Counted from the stretch's first letter, positions 36,042 to 49,000 are shown. The stretch: 64,000 nt of DNA from Zantedeschia hybrid cultivar (GCA_030544215.1 JARZZO010000011.1:45877587-45941586), one strand, 5' to 3'. The notes: generated from the letters alone by a model not told the origin. Numbers and translations are program-made.

Positions 36042-37433
36042 TGTTGGGATCCAGACGGGATGCAAAGAACGCAGTGGAAACAAAACAAAATATCCCGTCC
36101 GATGCCCGCAGATCCATTTCGGAACAAAAATGATAAAACCGAATTAGAAATGGAAGTGATCGAATCACTGTGTACAGATTCGAATCCGCATCCGTGTCGG
36201 TTCCGTCGAGGCAACGCTGCTAGCCGCACAAGCGTCCAGCCTCCAGCAGTATCCACGCGATCCTCCGCGGTGGTTCGTCCTCGCTCACTCGTCCAAATCA
36301 GCGTGCTCGCTAAAGATCCTTCGCCGCAATGGAGTTCGGAACACGTGGACGACGAATTCCTGACTCTCAAGAAGTGCGCATGGCGGAGACGGGAAATACC
36401 TGCGTCCCTGAAGGGGGCACCCAGAGGAGAAGGACAGAGAGAGGGGGACGGCCAGCGTGGAGAGCTCCTACAGCCTGGCCTAGGATTTCTACACAGCCTG
36501 TTTATATGTTACGTCGGCGTGACCTTTCACAAAAGTCTCCGAATTAATATAAAACCCACTAAAACACTACCGACTGAGAATCTATTTGCGTATGACCCTC
36601 TAGGCCCATTTACCAGTCCAGTTTTTAGCCCGTTAAGTCCAATAACATTTTATTGACTTATAGTAATTAATTAATATCTCATATTTAATTAATTACTTAA
36701 CCGGATTAATATTTCATGTAAATTTGGCTGGACTTCCGATCAAGTTGGAAACCAAGCAACACCGTATGATCTTGGAAGGTAATGGGGTTCAACAATCCAC
36801 TGATGGAACATGTCCGTCCTCAGTTACCGCGTGGCTATAATCCTTCATTTGCACAATGCTCTCGAGTCGACCTAAGGTATCGTCAATCGTCAAACCCTAG
36901 ATGGTCAACTCACTTGGATCAGATTCCGCTATACAATATCAAAAAACACATTTTTTGATATTGTGTCCACTCTAGCCAGAGACTCCTGCAAATCTATCCT
37001 AGAGCATTCTCTCTCCAGTTACATGAGAGAGAATGATCCTCTATTAAACACACAATCACCTTCGAAGGTCTTCTGCTGGACCCGATCCTAAACTATTAGA
37101 GATCCTGTGGATAGGGATTCGTAAGCTAAGGTCAAAATCCAAAGGTCCACCAACAAGATGTCTTTGGAATCTCAAGTCCAAAGATCAACCACGCCATTGT
37201 GATGATGAATCATGCCGGCTAACAGTAAGGTAAATTACCATCCGACGATTTATGTCAAATCAGTTCAGTGAACTCATTTTTCAATGAGCACCTACAGGTT
37301 CACCATAGTGTCTCCACATAAGTGACAACGAGATCAGTCACCCTCATCATATGAGCTAGAATAACTTGTACTAGTCTCATCGGATGTTTGATGTCCTTTT
37401 CAAACATCCTACTACTAGGAACAGTTAAGATAA
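36042..37433 (-). mobile_element. CopB 5' LTR, truncated by chromovirus
   Basis: Starts TGTTGGGATCC and follows the family LTR until CTAGGAACAGTTAAGA near 37430, where chromovirus LTR sequence begins. The remaining LTR end should lie beyond the chromovirus, outside the window. Confidence 0.82.
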
Positions 37434-38697
37434 TGCGATTCCGATCACATGGAAATCCCACCCCAATGTACGATTTCAAGCATGCATATAACAAGATTGT
37501 CTAACAATATACGAGAATCTAATTGACTTAATATATAATAATCACACATGTAATGCAGGGAAATATGGGGTTCTGGCTTGAATCCCGTCAACTCAGGTCG
37601 ATGTCATTCAAGGCTTTATAACTAGTTTTCCTCACTCTCAGGCCTCGGGACTCTGGGATATTGGCCTGAATTACGTCGACCATGGTCTACGTCATTCAAC
37701 ATCCTATCCCACTCTCTGGCCTTGGGACCCAAGGCATGGGCCGTAAATCACGTCGACTTTAGCCGACGCTATTCTCAAATCGCGTCGCCCTGAGTGGACG
37801 TGTTTTATGCCCGAAATCGAGCTCCCCTCCGATCTCCACCGAATCATAACACGAGGTTTCCTCCCTAAAAATGCATGAAAAACACGAGATAGAGATAGGG
37901 AGAAATCCATGAACCACAATAAACATGCTACTCCCACTTTCAAAAATACCCATTCAATCGAAAACCCCCTAGAACATGCCCAATTCTACCTAAAATCCCC
38001 CACACATCTATAGCATGCTTGAAAGCAGAAATCATGAGTAAAACAATAGAAATGCGCGAGGATCGTCACCCTACCAGTTACTTAAACTCCTCCTAGCTCC
38101 TAGTTGCCGAAACGCCACACTGCAAACCTTCGTCGGTACCACCGTAGACGCCGTCACTCTACCGAGACGTTGGCCGCCGTCTAGAGAGTGAAGAAGTTGT
38201 GGTGTAGATACTGGGGGAAGTGGTGAGATGTGGTAGAGGGGGAATGGAGTGGTAGAAGAGGGAGAGGGAGAGAAGGGATCGGATAGACAGAGAGAGGGAA
38301 GAGAGAGAGAGAGAGAAAGAGAGAATGAGAGAAAGGAGGGAGAAAGGAAGGATGGCTCAGGGTGTCAACCCTGAACAAGCTAAATCGCATCATCCCAATA
38401 CAACGCGGTTCAGAAGTCAAGACAGGGGTCATACACTAGCAGACGTGTGAATCGCGTCGACCATGCGCGACGCCATTCAGACGACAAGACCGGGGCCGTA
38501 TGCATGCACCTAGACACCCGACCACACGGCACACCTACATGGCTCCTAAATTGTGTTGCCCACGGCCGACGCCTTTCAAAAGCACGTCTCGCCATCTCGC
38601 GATTAAGAGCGCATGCACCAAGCTCGCAAGGGTCCAAACCAGGGGATCCAACACCGAAACCGACCCGATAACTGAATTTAGAACCTCATTCCTTATA
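37434..38697 (-). mobile_element. Chromovirus 3' LTR with hairpin modules
   Basis: Left border TGCGATTCC at 37434 abuts CopB LTR sequence; right border CCTTATA at about 38697 abuts the PPT (TG mutated to TA on the element strand). It contains GCGTC-type hairpin modules at about 37585, 37676, 37748, 37780, 38453 and 38570, and a GA-rich tract at 38220-38345. Confidence 0.72.
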
Positions 38698-38710
38698 TCC
38701 TCCCCTCCTT
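38698..38710 (-). promoter_or_regulatory. Chromovirus polypurine tract
   Basis: Minus strand AAGGAGGGGAGGA, preceded by TTCAAGGACAAAATTTTCTT, the usual context next to a del/Tekay 3' LTR. Confidence 0.75.
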
Positions 38711-38787
38711 AAGAAAATTTTGTCCTTGAAATTACTGCAACTAAAGTAGCGTCAAAGGAAAAGGACACTACAAGCTCAAAAGAGAAC

Positions 38788-40018
38788 TTATTGAAAAAGG
38801 TAGGGAAACTGCTCTTGCATCTCATCTTCTCGCTCCCAAGTCACCTCGCCTCCGGAGCGATGCTGCCAAATCACCTTCACTAGGGGAACCACATTGTTCC
38901 AAAGGACCTGCTCCCTACGATCTGCAATGCACATTGGGTACTCTGGAAATGACAAGTTCTCTGAGACTTTCAACAAAAGTCCAAGACGTGGGATGGATCC
39001 TACACGTACTTCCTCAGCATAGATACGTGGAATACGTCATGGACTCCCACAAGACTAGGTGGCAAGGCTAGCTAATATGCCGTCTCCCCAACTCGAGCAA
39101 GAATGGGAAAATGCCTAATAAATCGTGGGCTTAACTTGCCTCACTTCTCAAATCTCATTACACCCTTGGAGGCTGAGACTCAGAGAAACATGTGATCTCC
39201 AACCTCAAACTCAAGCGGTCTCCTGCCAACATCTGCATAACTCTTCTGCCTGAACTGAGCTATGGTCAATCTCTACTGCACTATTCTGGCGACCTCTGCA
39301 CGTTGTTGTACCATCTCTAGCTCCGTCATCTGCCTTTCACCAATCTCGAATGAATTCAGTGGAGATCAGTACGGTCTCCTATACTATGCCTTATACGGCG
39401 CCATGCCAATGCTGGAATGATAGCTATTGTTGTATGCAAACTCCATAGTAGACAAGTGTTGTTTCAAAGAACCTCCCCATTCCAGACAACAAGTCCTCAA
39501 CATATCCTCCAGTATCTGAATAGTCCTCTCCGACTGTCCATCAATCTCAGGATAGTAAGCGGAGCTGAAAGCCAACTGGGTACCCAAAGCCTTCTGAAAA
39601 CTCCTCCTAAACCCCGTGGTGAACCTTGGATCTCGGTCTGACATAATAGATAAAGGCACCCCGTGTAGAGATACGATCATGTCCACAAACATTCTAGCAA
39701 ACTTGCCGACTGACCACTCCTTCCTAATAGTTATAAAGTAAGCTGACTTGGTCAATCGATCAATAATCACCCAGATCGCGTCTCTCCTGCTAGGTGTCAC
39801 GGGCAACCCCATCACAAAATGTATAGTCACATGCCCCCATTTCCATTCTGGAATCGGCAAAGGCAGCAAAAAACCTCCTGGCCATTGATGTTCTGTCTTT
39901 ATCTACTGACAAATTAGACACCTCGCCACATACTCGGCTGCATCTTTCTTCATTCTCGGCCACCAAACATGCTTCCTCAGACAGTGGTACATCTTGGTAG
40001 CCCAAGCATGCAAGACAT
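38788..40018 (-). pseudogene. pol: Chromovirus pol remnant: integrase and C-terminal domain
   Basis: Integrase open part at 39869-39384: LTKSAYFI, SDRDPRFT and DGQSERTIQILEDMLR carry the second Asp and the Glu of the D,D,E triad. The first Asp is replaced: VTIHFVMGLP reads His where the family has MDFV. The C-terminus at 38976-38788 has NNVVPLVKVIWQHRSGGEVT and WEREDEMQEQFPYLF, typical of the del/Tekay chromodomain-bearing end. Several stops lie between these blocks and after LICQ in the zinc-finger region. Inactive. Confidence 0.85.
40014..40018. repeat. Tat2 target site duplication, left copy
   Basis: GACAT, identical to 59669-59673. Confidence 0.9.
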
Positions 40019-41831
40019 TGTAGACACCCATTTTTGGCCCATTCTATAGACCAATTTGAGCTTTATTGTGTTAACGGGCGGGCCTTCGTGTTGATCTTTT
40101 GTCATTTGGACTCCTTGAAATTTAATAAAAGTGTTGTCACAAAACGTTCATTTTTCAAAAAAAAAAAGAAGGGTGTATGATTTCAAAACTTTTTTTTTTA
40201 TTTTTTGCATTTGGATTTAAAAAATATTCATTTTTTAAAAAGTTTTGTCAAGTCCATCCGGTGGCCAGAGTGCTGGCCGTCTGATCCTTCAGACGGCCAC
40301 ATTAGTGGCCGTCTGAAGTTCAAACGGCCAGAGTCTGAACATTCAGACGGCCAGAAAGATGGCCGTCTGAACATCCTTCAGACGGCCACCTTCCTAGCCT
40401 TCTGAGATCAGACGGCTAGGTTGCTGGCCTTCTGAGTTAAGACGGCCACTTACCTGGCCTTCTGAGTTCAGACGGCCAGTTTGCTGGCCTTCTGAGTTCA
40501 GACGGCCACCTTCCTGGCCTTCACAGCTCAGACGGCCAGTTTGCTGGCCTTCTGAGTTCAGACGGTCAGTTTGCTGGCCTTTTGAGTTCAGACGGCCAAT
40601 TTGCTGGCCTTTTGAGTTCAGACGGCCACCTTCCTGGCCTTCAGAGCTCAGACGGCCAGTTTGCTGGCCTTCTAAGTTCAGACGGCCACTTTCTTGACCT
40701 TCTGGGTTCAGACGGCCAGATTCCTGGCCGTCTGATCCTTCAGACGGCCACTTCTTTAGCCGTCTGATTGGTTGGTTTTCCGTGATTATCTTAACCATAT
40801 TTTACGCTTTTCTCTCGGATTTTTGACCATATCTTCTGCATTTTCTCATCCTAGTGGATTAAGATGAAGATGATTTAGGGCTTAGGTGTCAATTTTTGAT
40901 TGGTTTTGGTTTAGATTTTATTGAAGAGATCTCTATCCAACCTTCTTTATCCTCATCCATTGACCCACGAAATGGGGGCTTTATAGGGTTTTAAGTCGAT
41001 CTCCTTTGCCTATTTAATCTCTCTTTCATCTTGGGAACGCCCCCAAGGAGGTTCACTAGGATGAGGGTACCATTTTACATCAAAAGAGAGAGAAAAGAGT
41101 GATTTCAAAGCCTAACATTAGACCTCTTCTCTGGAGCTCGTGGGAAGGAAACAACTATGGAGTCTTGGAGGCTCTAAGAAGGAAGAATGTGCTGTCAATT
41201 TTATGCCCATGCGACACTCTCTCCAACGTCGAAAAAGGAACCCTACTCTCCTCTCTCATTTATCATTTTTATTGTTCTTTTCATAGTACCATACATGCAT
41301 GCACAAGTTTAGGATTTTGTCTATGTTTAGATTCCATTTGCACACACATGCACTCATGATTAGGTACCTTAGATCCTTGCTAAGGGGTTTGTTTTGATCC
41401 AAAACACCAAAAAATGAGAAGGTGGGTGGCCATAACACTTGGTCACTCATCCTTCTCACCCACATATTCGGTAAGCTCACCTCTAATTGATACATCTCTT
41501 TTGCTTAATGAACGGATGCTATGCTAATTAAGAGTCTAATGGGTGTTTTAATTCATGATTAATTTGCAGGAAATCAAAGCGTGAGGCCCTGTCTTCTTGG
41601 TCGGCCGAGGAGAAGGGAGTATAGACTACAAATTCTACTGCGCATGGAGGTCTTGGAGTGTCATTCGCGATCAAGGTAGTCCCTCTGGGTCGAGGTAAAA
41701 CACCCTGGCGATCACCATTTAGTTCTTGGTGTTTTAGTTCATCAAGTCATTTGTTCTTTATTCTGGGTTCGTAGCCACAGAGGTCGGTCTCCGCTCACCA
41801 GTTGAGCGCGGGGTCATTTTCAGCGCCTACA
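40019..41831 (+). mobile_element. Tat2 5' LTR
   Basis: Starts TGTAGACACCC and ends CGCCTACA. It contains the hairpin cluster 40255-40780. Near-identical to 57887-59668. Confidence 0.95.
40255..40780. repeat. Hairpin modules in Tat2 5' LTR
   Basis: Repeated inverted words TCAGACGGCCA and TGGCCGTCTGA (often TGGCCTTCTGA) with loops of 6-10 bases, giving a near-tandem array with a period of about 40 bp. The same array is at 58130-58610 in the 3' LTR. Confidence 0.92.
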
Positions 41832-41837
41832 GCCTTA

Positions 41838-41856
41838 TGGCGATCACGGTGAGACC
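41838..41856 (+). promoter_or_regulatory. Tat2 primer binding site
   Basis: TGGCGATCACGGTGAGACC, 6 bases after the LTR end. Shares TGGCGATCACGGT with Tat1. Confidence 0.7.
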
Positions 41857-42672
41857 ATTTGTGCCTATCACACTATTTTCTTCATTTATTTCCTGCAAAT
41901 ATTTCATTTTTAAGATTTTTAAAGAGTTGTAGTCAGGGCCATCAGAAGGCCAGATTGCTGGCCTTCTGAAGTTCAGACGGCCAGATTGCTACCTTTTAAA
42001 GCATTAGACGGCTAGTAAAGTGGTCTTTTGATTTGTCAGACGGCCAGTGAAGTGGCCTTCTGAACTGTCTGGCGGCCAGTTAGCTGGCCTTCTGATCTTT
42101 CTGACGGCCAGGTAAGTGGCCTTCTGAACTGTCTGGCGGCCAGTTAGCTGGTCTTCTGATCTTTCTGACGGCTAGGTAAGTGGCCTTCTTATCTTTCTGA
42201 CGGCCAGGTAAGTGGCCTTCTGATCTGTCAGACGGGCATCGATTTGGCCACCAAGTGGGTCCTATTCAGAATTGTTTGTAGTGATATTTTTCTTGATCCT
42301 TGATGTTTTGAGGTTCATTTTTTATGTGATTTACATTTAATACTCCTTTTGGGGGGTCGGTGGAAGAGCCTCTGCACAATTTTCTAGGAAAGACTCTCTT
42401 TTGGATTAACTCTCTATTTGGTGATTCCCGCCTGAGCAGAAAAGTAGTTCAAATAGAGAACCTCCGTTAGTCTCTGTACTCCATGAATTCCTGCACGGTG
42501 ACCGAGTTGGTTGTACCTTGAGTGAGTCCTATTAGAACCTTGGGATTGAGACGAGTGTATATTGAACATTCAATAGGAAATCTTTTTTAAGTCTTAAAAC
42601 ACAAAGTACATAGGCCTGAACTCTAAATTAACATTTTTTTGCTTGTTCAACTTGTTTGCAAAACAAAGGAAA
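41857..42672. other. Tat2 5' leader with hairpin modules
   Basis: Modules of the TCAGACGGCCAG...TGGCCTTCTGA type run from about 41935 to 42245. The rest, to the gag ATG at 42673, has no recognised feature. Confidence 0.75.
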
Positions 42673-45600
42673 ATGAACAACATGTTTTCAAATCCTATGT
42701 TCCAAAGTGAATTTCCTTTTGAGACAGAAGACATGAGAGCTAGTACATATATAGGTATGCTCAACACACATCAAGGGGATGCCTCACGTCATGAGGATCC
42801 AGACGAGGTCTCCTCCCATGGAGGGGATGAACCAGTTAGTCTCAGAGTTGGAAGGTCAGCGACACAGAATCCTAGTGATGATGCTGACTTAATTAGGGTG
42901 CTGGCAAGGTACACACCTGAGCAACTTATCTAGATCGCCTCAAAAGGCAAGACTTCAATCAATTATCCCGCCTTTCCAGATCTATCCCGCACACCTTACC
43001 AGGCATCTTCAAACAAAGCTCCTTGCAAGAATCAATTGGAGTCCAATCCAAATGCTTCAATTCCACCCATTTTTCCTGTTGCAGCCACACCCTGGCAACC
43101 AATCTCTCCAATCCCGACATCATCAAAACCAGTTGGACCTCTAGAGTACATTTCTAAGCAGGAAATGGAGCCCTACCTTAGAAAATTGCTTGCTGAATCA
43201 TTAACAATTTCTAAGCCGTATTCCTTAGTTGAATATTGTAAACTTCCCCCAGCATATTTTCCACTTGGATTTAAAGCTCCGAAGTATCGAAAGTATGATG
43301 GAAGTACTGACCCACATCACCATCTGTCGAGTTTTCTTATGGATTCACACCAGTGGCTATATGACAAAGTGTTGTTGGTCCACCTCTTTCAGAAATCTTT
43401 AGAAGGAGAAGCTCTACGTTGGTTTACCTCACTTCCATCTTCAGATCTGCTCAATTTCAACATTGTTTCTGAAAAATTCATTAGTCATTTTAGTCACATG
43501 ACTAATCTGACTCCTACCCTTTTTGATCTAGTGTCGGAGAAAATGAAACCGGATGAAGATTTCACCTAATTTGCCAATAGATGGAGGGTGATGGCATCAA
43601 GAGCTGAAGTTATCATTCCAGAAGCTCAGGCAGTTACCATGATTGTGAATAATGCAACACCTCAGCTTAAAACCATTCTAATGCTCAATGAACTCCACAC
43701 CTTTGCTCAATTGTACAACAGAGCTAGAGTGATACTGACTCATATCAGGGATTCCACTCTCCCTTCCTTCCTTGACATTTGCCCTCGAAATCGGAAGGCA
43801 ACACCTATGCCAACCACTGAGGGTGTCACTACCAATGAAAACATCAACGCCTTTAATCAGCCAACCGAAGGATGAGTCATCAATCCTGGTCCTACCACCA
43901 CTCCTGCCAACAATCCTCGGCAGTACTCTATTGTTCCTCCACCAAACAGTTATGGTAGGCCTGCTCCAAAGAGAACTTCCTACCCCCCACTTCCAAAATC
44001 TTTGGGTGATATCTTCTTTGCCCTTATGGCTTGCAAAGCCATTCAGCTTCCACCTCAGAGGGAAGGGATTTCTCCCAATGTGGATACCTCCAAATATTGT
44101 CCTTATCACAGAGCTCCTAGGCATGTCATTCACAATTGCTTTGCATTTAGAGATTGGGTTTATGACATGAACGATGAGGGGCATATTAATTGGGAAGATG
44201 TCAGAATTGCTGTCTCTAATCTGAAAGGAAGGAATCAGGACCTTGGCATAGTTCAGAACCCTCTCCCAGATCATCAAAAGGTTACAAACCCATCTACATC
44301 AGGACAGGAACAAGAAGAGAAAGTCAACACCTTCACAGTTGGCCAAAAGTCTCGGGTGATCCGAAGAGAACAATTTCTGGGGTATGAAGGAGAACCACTA
44401 GTCCGAGAATATGGGGAACATGAAGAAGATCATTGTGAAAAGATGGAAATGAGTGTGGGAGTTATCCAGGAAGTAGGAAGGCCTTTAGTACTCCTCTGGC
44501 CTAAGAAAGAACATGTTCCAACTACACTATCAGGTCATGATCCTTCACTGAATTTCTTGACTCAAACCACATCCTCACTCATGACTCCTAATCACTCCCG
44601 TCCACTTCAATTGATCACACCAAGTCCTAAAGAGGTCAGTACTCCCATTGAAAACACCATGAATATTTCACTCAGGAATAGGATAATCCCACGACCTTCC
44701 AGGATGCCTGAGACTCAAGAGGAGTCCAACACTCAATCAAGCTCCACGTCTACAAAATATGACATTCTCCTACATCTTGAGAAGACCCCATCAAGGATCT
44801 CTATTTTGGAGTTAATCAAAAGATCTCCCTCACACCAGGAAACACTTCTCAAATTCCTCCAAAAGGTCATGGTGAGTGAGGATCTTCCAGCTAATGATGT
44901 CTCCCACGCTATTCTTTCTGTCACTCAAGGGCAACCAATGATCACTTTCTCCAATGAAGATTTGGCTGCTCCTGAACACCGTTCTTTACCCTTACTACTT
45001 ACCATTATACTAAATGGGGTAAGGGTATATTCTACTCTGATTGACACTGGGGCATCCATCAATGTATGCCCGATAAAGACATTGACACAAATTGGAGTAA
45101 AGGAAGAAGAGTTGGTAAGGGTTTCAACCACTATTTCAGCCTATGACAACTCCAAACAGACTTCCCCTGAAAAAATCATTCTCCAAGTAGGAGTTGGGCC
45201 GATAATCATGCCTTTAGAGTTCTTCATTTTAGATGTTGAGCCAACCTACAAGTTAATTTTGGGAAGACCTTGGATAGAGCAAACTGTAGGAATCCCTTCT
45301 ACAGCACACCAATGTTACAAATTCCCATTTAAAGGAAAAATAGTGAAGATCAAAAGCACTCCTATAGTGGAAATGTTGGAGACAATAACCACAGAACAAA
45401 TCCCCTCCATGACTATCACTGAGAAGAGAAATGAAGAAACTTTGTCCACAGTCAATTCGGCCCAGTTTGAAAAAGAAGTTGGGACAGCTATTGCTTCATT
45501 ACCACTCAGAAATTAGACTAAAGTGGACAAGGAAAGAAAGGGTTGGCAAATGATGATAAAGATGGGATATTATCCGGAAAAAAGGATTAGGAAAGGAAGA

Positions 45601-45770
45601 GCAAGGAATGAGCCAGCCCATCGAGGATGAAGAAAATTTCAATGGAGTAGGATTAGGGTATCTGCACAGAGATGAATATTGGCAACCTTTGGATTGGATG
45701 TTCTGGGAACACTTTACTCAGGGGCCACTGGATTTCAAGAGGAAGAGAATATGATATATCAGGTGAGGGA
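42673..45770 (+). pseudogene. gag: Tat2 gag-pro
   Basis: The ATG at 42673 (MNNMFSNPMF) opens a single frame to 45516 broken by TAG 42931, TAA 43567 and TGA 43873, each one C-to-T from CAG, CAA and CGA. Gag motifs: APKYRKYDGSTDPHHHL, SLEGEALRWF, and a C-X2-H-X4-H-X4-C knuckle (YCPYHRAPRHVIHNC). The protease has LIDTGASINVCP and ILGRPWIEQ. After TAG 45514 the Tat1-like G-patch region follows (GWQMMIKMGYYP) but an indel in the A run at 45578-45583 shifts its frame; an acidic tail follows to about 45870. Structural protein and protease of the element. Confidence 0.9.
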
Positions 45771-46015
45771 CAATCCATCTGATGAGAGTGACAAAGAAGA
45801 AGTGGAAGAAGAACTAGGACTCCAAGCATTATTCTATCTACATATTCTAGAGGAAGGATCTCCCTTATAGCTAGGAATAGGAATATTCTTAGCCCATCAG
45901 CATCATAGTCCCCTCACTTTCATTCCATTCTTGTTTCACCCTTTAGTCCCTCCACTCATCACTCTTCCAATACCAGAATCTCCCTAACATTGTTTCTCAT
46001 TCATCACTTTTGATC
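45771..46015 (+). other. Tat2 pro-pol linker
   Basis: Stops in all relevant frames between protease (frame 1) and RT (frame 2). CAG|GTGAGG at 45760-45768 could be a splice donor, as expected for the protease-RT intron known in Ogre. No clear acceptor is seen before 46060, so this is tentative. Confidence 0.3.
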
Positions 46016-49000
46016 ATGAAAAAAAACGCCCATTTTAAAAGGAGAGAATGCCAAATCACTCTGGAAGAACCTTCATACTTGGAGAATGAATGTACAGAGA
46101 GCTTCCTTGTTGAAGGAACCTCTCTTTCCCATGACCTGAATTCATCAATCATCTATCCTCTTGTACATAGTAATTTAGGAATAGGAATAGAGATAGGAAT
46201 AGGTTCAGAAGGTACCTCTTCAGGACCACACCACAGGAAAAGAAAAGGAAGAGAAGTTCCTAGACGCTTTGTTTTAGAGTTGGCACATAGGTGTGAAAGT
46301 TTAATCCAAGAGTCCACTTTCTCATAGGAATATTGCATCAATATAATTGAAAATGAGATAGTCACAGAATGTTTGGAATCTGATGGACTTGGGGTGTATT
46401 TGTTAGAAGTGGGAGAAATTAATGAGCAGGAAGAATCTGAGGATGAAGAGGATTCGATAACTCCTTATGTAAGTGGGACAAAGAGATTTGATGAGCCAAC
46501 AACTGCAGTTGATGAGCCAACCAAGGAAGTTAATCTTGGCACAGAGGAAGATCCTAAGATAATCCTTATTAGTGCAAATTTGAGTGCCAAAGAAGAAGCT
46601 AAGATAACAACTGTGTTAAAGGAATATCCGGATGGTTTCGCTTGGTCTTATGAGGATATGCCGGGACTAGATACGTCCTTAGTGGAGCACCGGCTAGTCC
46701 TAAAATATGTTGCTAAGCTTGTTAAACAAAAATTGAGAAGACTCCATCCAAAATTGGCTCTAAAAGTCAAAGAGGAACTTGATAAACTCCACAAAGCAAA
46801 ATTCATCAGAGTTGTTCTCTATCCTCAGTGAGTAGCAAACATCGTCCCAGTGATGAAGAAGGACGGTAAGGTCAGGATGTGCATAGATTTTAGAGATTTG
46901 AACCAAGCCTGTCCCAAGGATGATTTTTCAGTCCCACACATAGATGTCCTGATAGATAATACTGCGGGCTACGAGATGCTTTTATTTATGGATGGCTTTT
47001 CAGGATACAACCAGATCCGATTAGCTGAGGAAGATCAAGAGAAGACATCTTTCACCATCCCATGGGGAACTTATTGTTATGTCATGATGCCTTTTGAGTT
47101 GAAGAACGCAGGGGCAACATATCAAAGGGCTATGGTGGCCATTTTTCACGATATGATGCATGTGAATATGGAGGTGTATGTGGATGATGTCTTGATAAAA
47201 TCAAGGACTCGAGAAGATCACTCTAAAATCTTGAGAAAGGTCTTGCAAAGGTCAAGGGAACACCAATTGAAAATGAATCTTAAGAAATGTGTGTTTAGAG
47301 TATCATCGGGAAAGCTATTAAGATTCATTGTAAGCAAGAGAGGAATAGAGATAGATCCTAACAAGACCAAAGCCATTTCTGAAATGCCACCTCCCAAGAA
47401 TATCAAACAAGTTCGATGACTTATTGGAAGATTGCAGTTCATTCGGAGGTTTATTTCGCAACATTCACAGAGGTGCAAGCCATTCTACGAATTGTTGAAG
47501 GGAGGGGCAAAATTTGATTGGAATGTGAAATGTCAGAAGGCTTTTAATGAATTAAAAATCTATTTACAAAGTTCCCCAGTCCTGATGCCCCCAGTGGCGG
47601 GACGTCCCCTACTGCTCTATATTTCTGCTACTGACGATTCTGCTGGAGCAGTATTAGCCCAATATGACAACGAGAAGAAAGAAAGGGCGGTGTATTATCT
47701 CTCTAAATTATTTAATGAAGCAGAAAAGAAATACAGTGCCATGGAAAGGACATGTGCAACTCTCGTTTGGGTAGTTCAGAAGCTCAAGCATTATTTTCTT
47801 GCTCATGAGGTAAAGCTTCTGGTTAGGATGGACCTGATCAAATATCTCTTGGAAAAGCCATTATTGACGGATCGTTTGGCTAGATGGCAAAGTTTCTTGA
47901 ATCAATTTGATATAACATATGTGAATCAGAAAGCCTTCAAGGGACAAGCCATTGCAGAACATTTGGCACATCACCCCTTACCAATCTTTTCTCCTGTCGA
48001 AACTAAGTTTCCCGATGAAGAATTGAGATCTTTAGTGGATGATAGTCCATCTTGGGTTCTCTATTTCGATGATGCTCTCAACTCTAAAGGTAAGGGAATA
48101 GCGGCAGTCTTATTGTCACTTGAAGGAGTGAGCATCCCTCAGGCTCGACAATTAACATTTCCTACTACCAACAATATAGCAGAATATGAAGCACTCTTAA
48201 CAGGACTGAAGATGGCAGTAATACTTGGAGTCAAAAAGTTGCGCATTATTGCTGATTCTCAGCTAATCCTTAGACAAGTTCTTCACAAGTACAGAACTAA
48301 AGATCCCAAGTTGAAGCCATATCAAGAGTTGGTGAAAAGTGTAGCCCGTCGGTTTAGAAGACTCACCTATGTTCATAGCCCAAGATCCCAGAACATCCTA
48401 GCGGATGCACTTGTTTCGCTATATTCTTCTTTAGAATTTCCACCAGGCAAATCATCTGAAACAATCTTGATCCAGAAAATGGACTTTCCCTCTCTTTCTG
48501 ACCCTTGGTTCCTGCAATTCCTTAAGCCTCCTGATGAAGAAGTCTCGATACTAGAAGTGTCCTATGTAGAGCCAGTGGTGGACTTTAATGATGGGAACCC
48601 TTGGTATTTTGATATTGAGAATTACTGTAAGGATGGGTCTTTCCCAGAATATGCCACATCTCAGGATTGAAAGGCAATCCGTCAGGTGGCACAGAGATAT
48701 AGAATTCTAGGAGGTGTGCTACACAAGAAGTCACTTAGCGGAGTATTTCTTCGCTGTTTGAATGAAATAGAGGCTAAACAAGTGATCGAAGCTGCACACG
48801 CTAGTGAATGTGGTGGCCATGTCAATGGCCACTCACTAGCTCAAAAACTCCTCAAACTCTATTATTGGCCCACCATGGAGGAAGACTGTAACATCTTCGT
48901 TCGACATTGTGTGAAGTGTCAGCTTCACGCCGACAAAATTCATGCACCCTCCTCATCTCTTCACCCAATGATCACTCCGTGGCCCTTTGCCATGTGGGTA

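Larger units (their letters stand above)
26223..37433 (-). mobile_element. CopB: decayed Ty1/copia element, split by a hAT transposon
   Basis: Internal region 26223-32170 ends at a PBS. The 5' LTR resumes after the hAT insertion at 36042 and runs to 37433, where the chromovirus cuts it. Same family as CopA by LTR and collinear internal sequence. The 3' end and 3' LTR lie beyond CopA, outside the window. Confidence 0.78.
37434..40018 (-). mobile_element. Chromovirus (del/Tekay-like gypsy), 3' part
   Basis: Minus-strand element: degraded integrase and chromodomain-type C-terminus (40018-38788), PPT 38710-38698, 3' LTR 38697-37434. Interrupted at 40018 by Tat2; it continues at 59674-59738 in the same reading frame. 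Confidence 0.82.

Noticed and set aside
38181..38432. Ser/Pro/Leu-rich minus-strand frame
   Set aside because: Reading of a GA-rich microsatellite in the chromovirus LTR.
40255..40780. CRISPR-like array of short palindromic repeats
   Set aside because: Spacers are only 6-10 bases and similar to each other, the array is inside an LTR duplicated at both ends of the element, and the DNA is plant nuclear.
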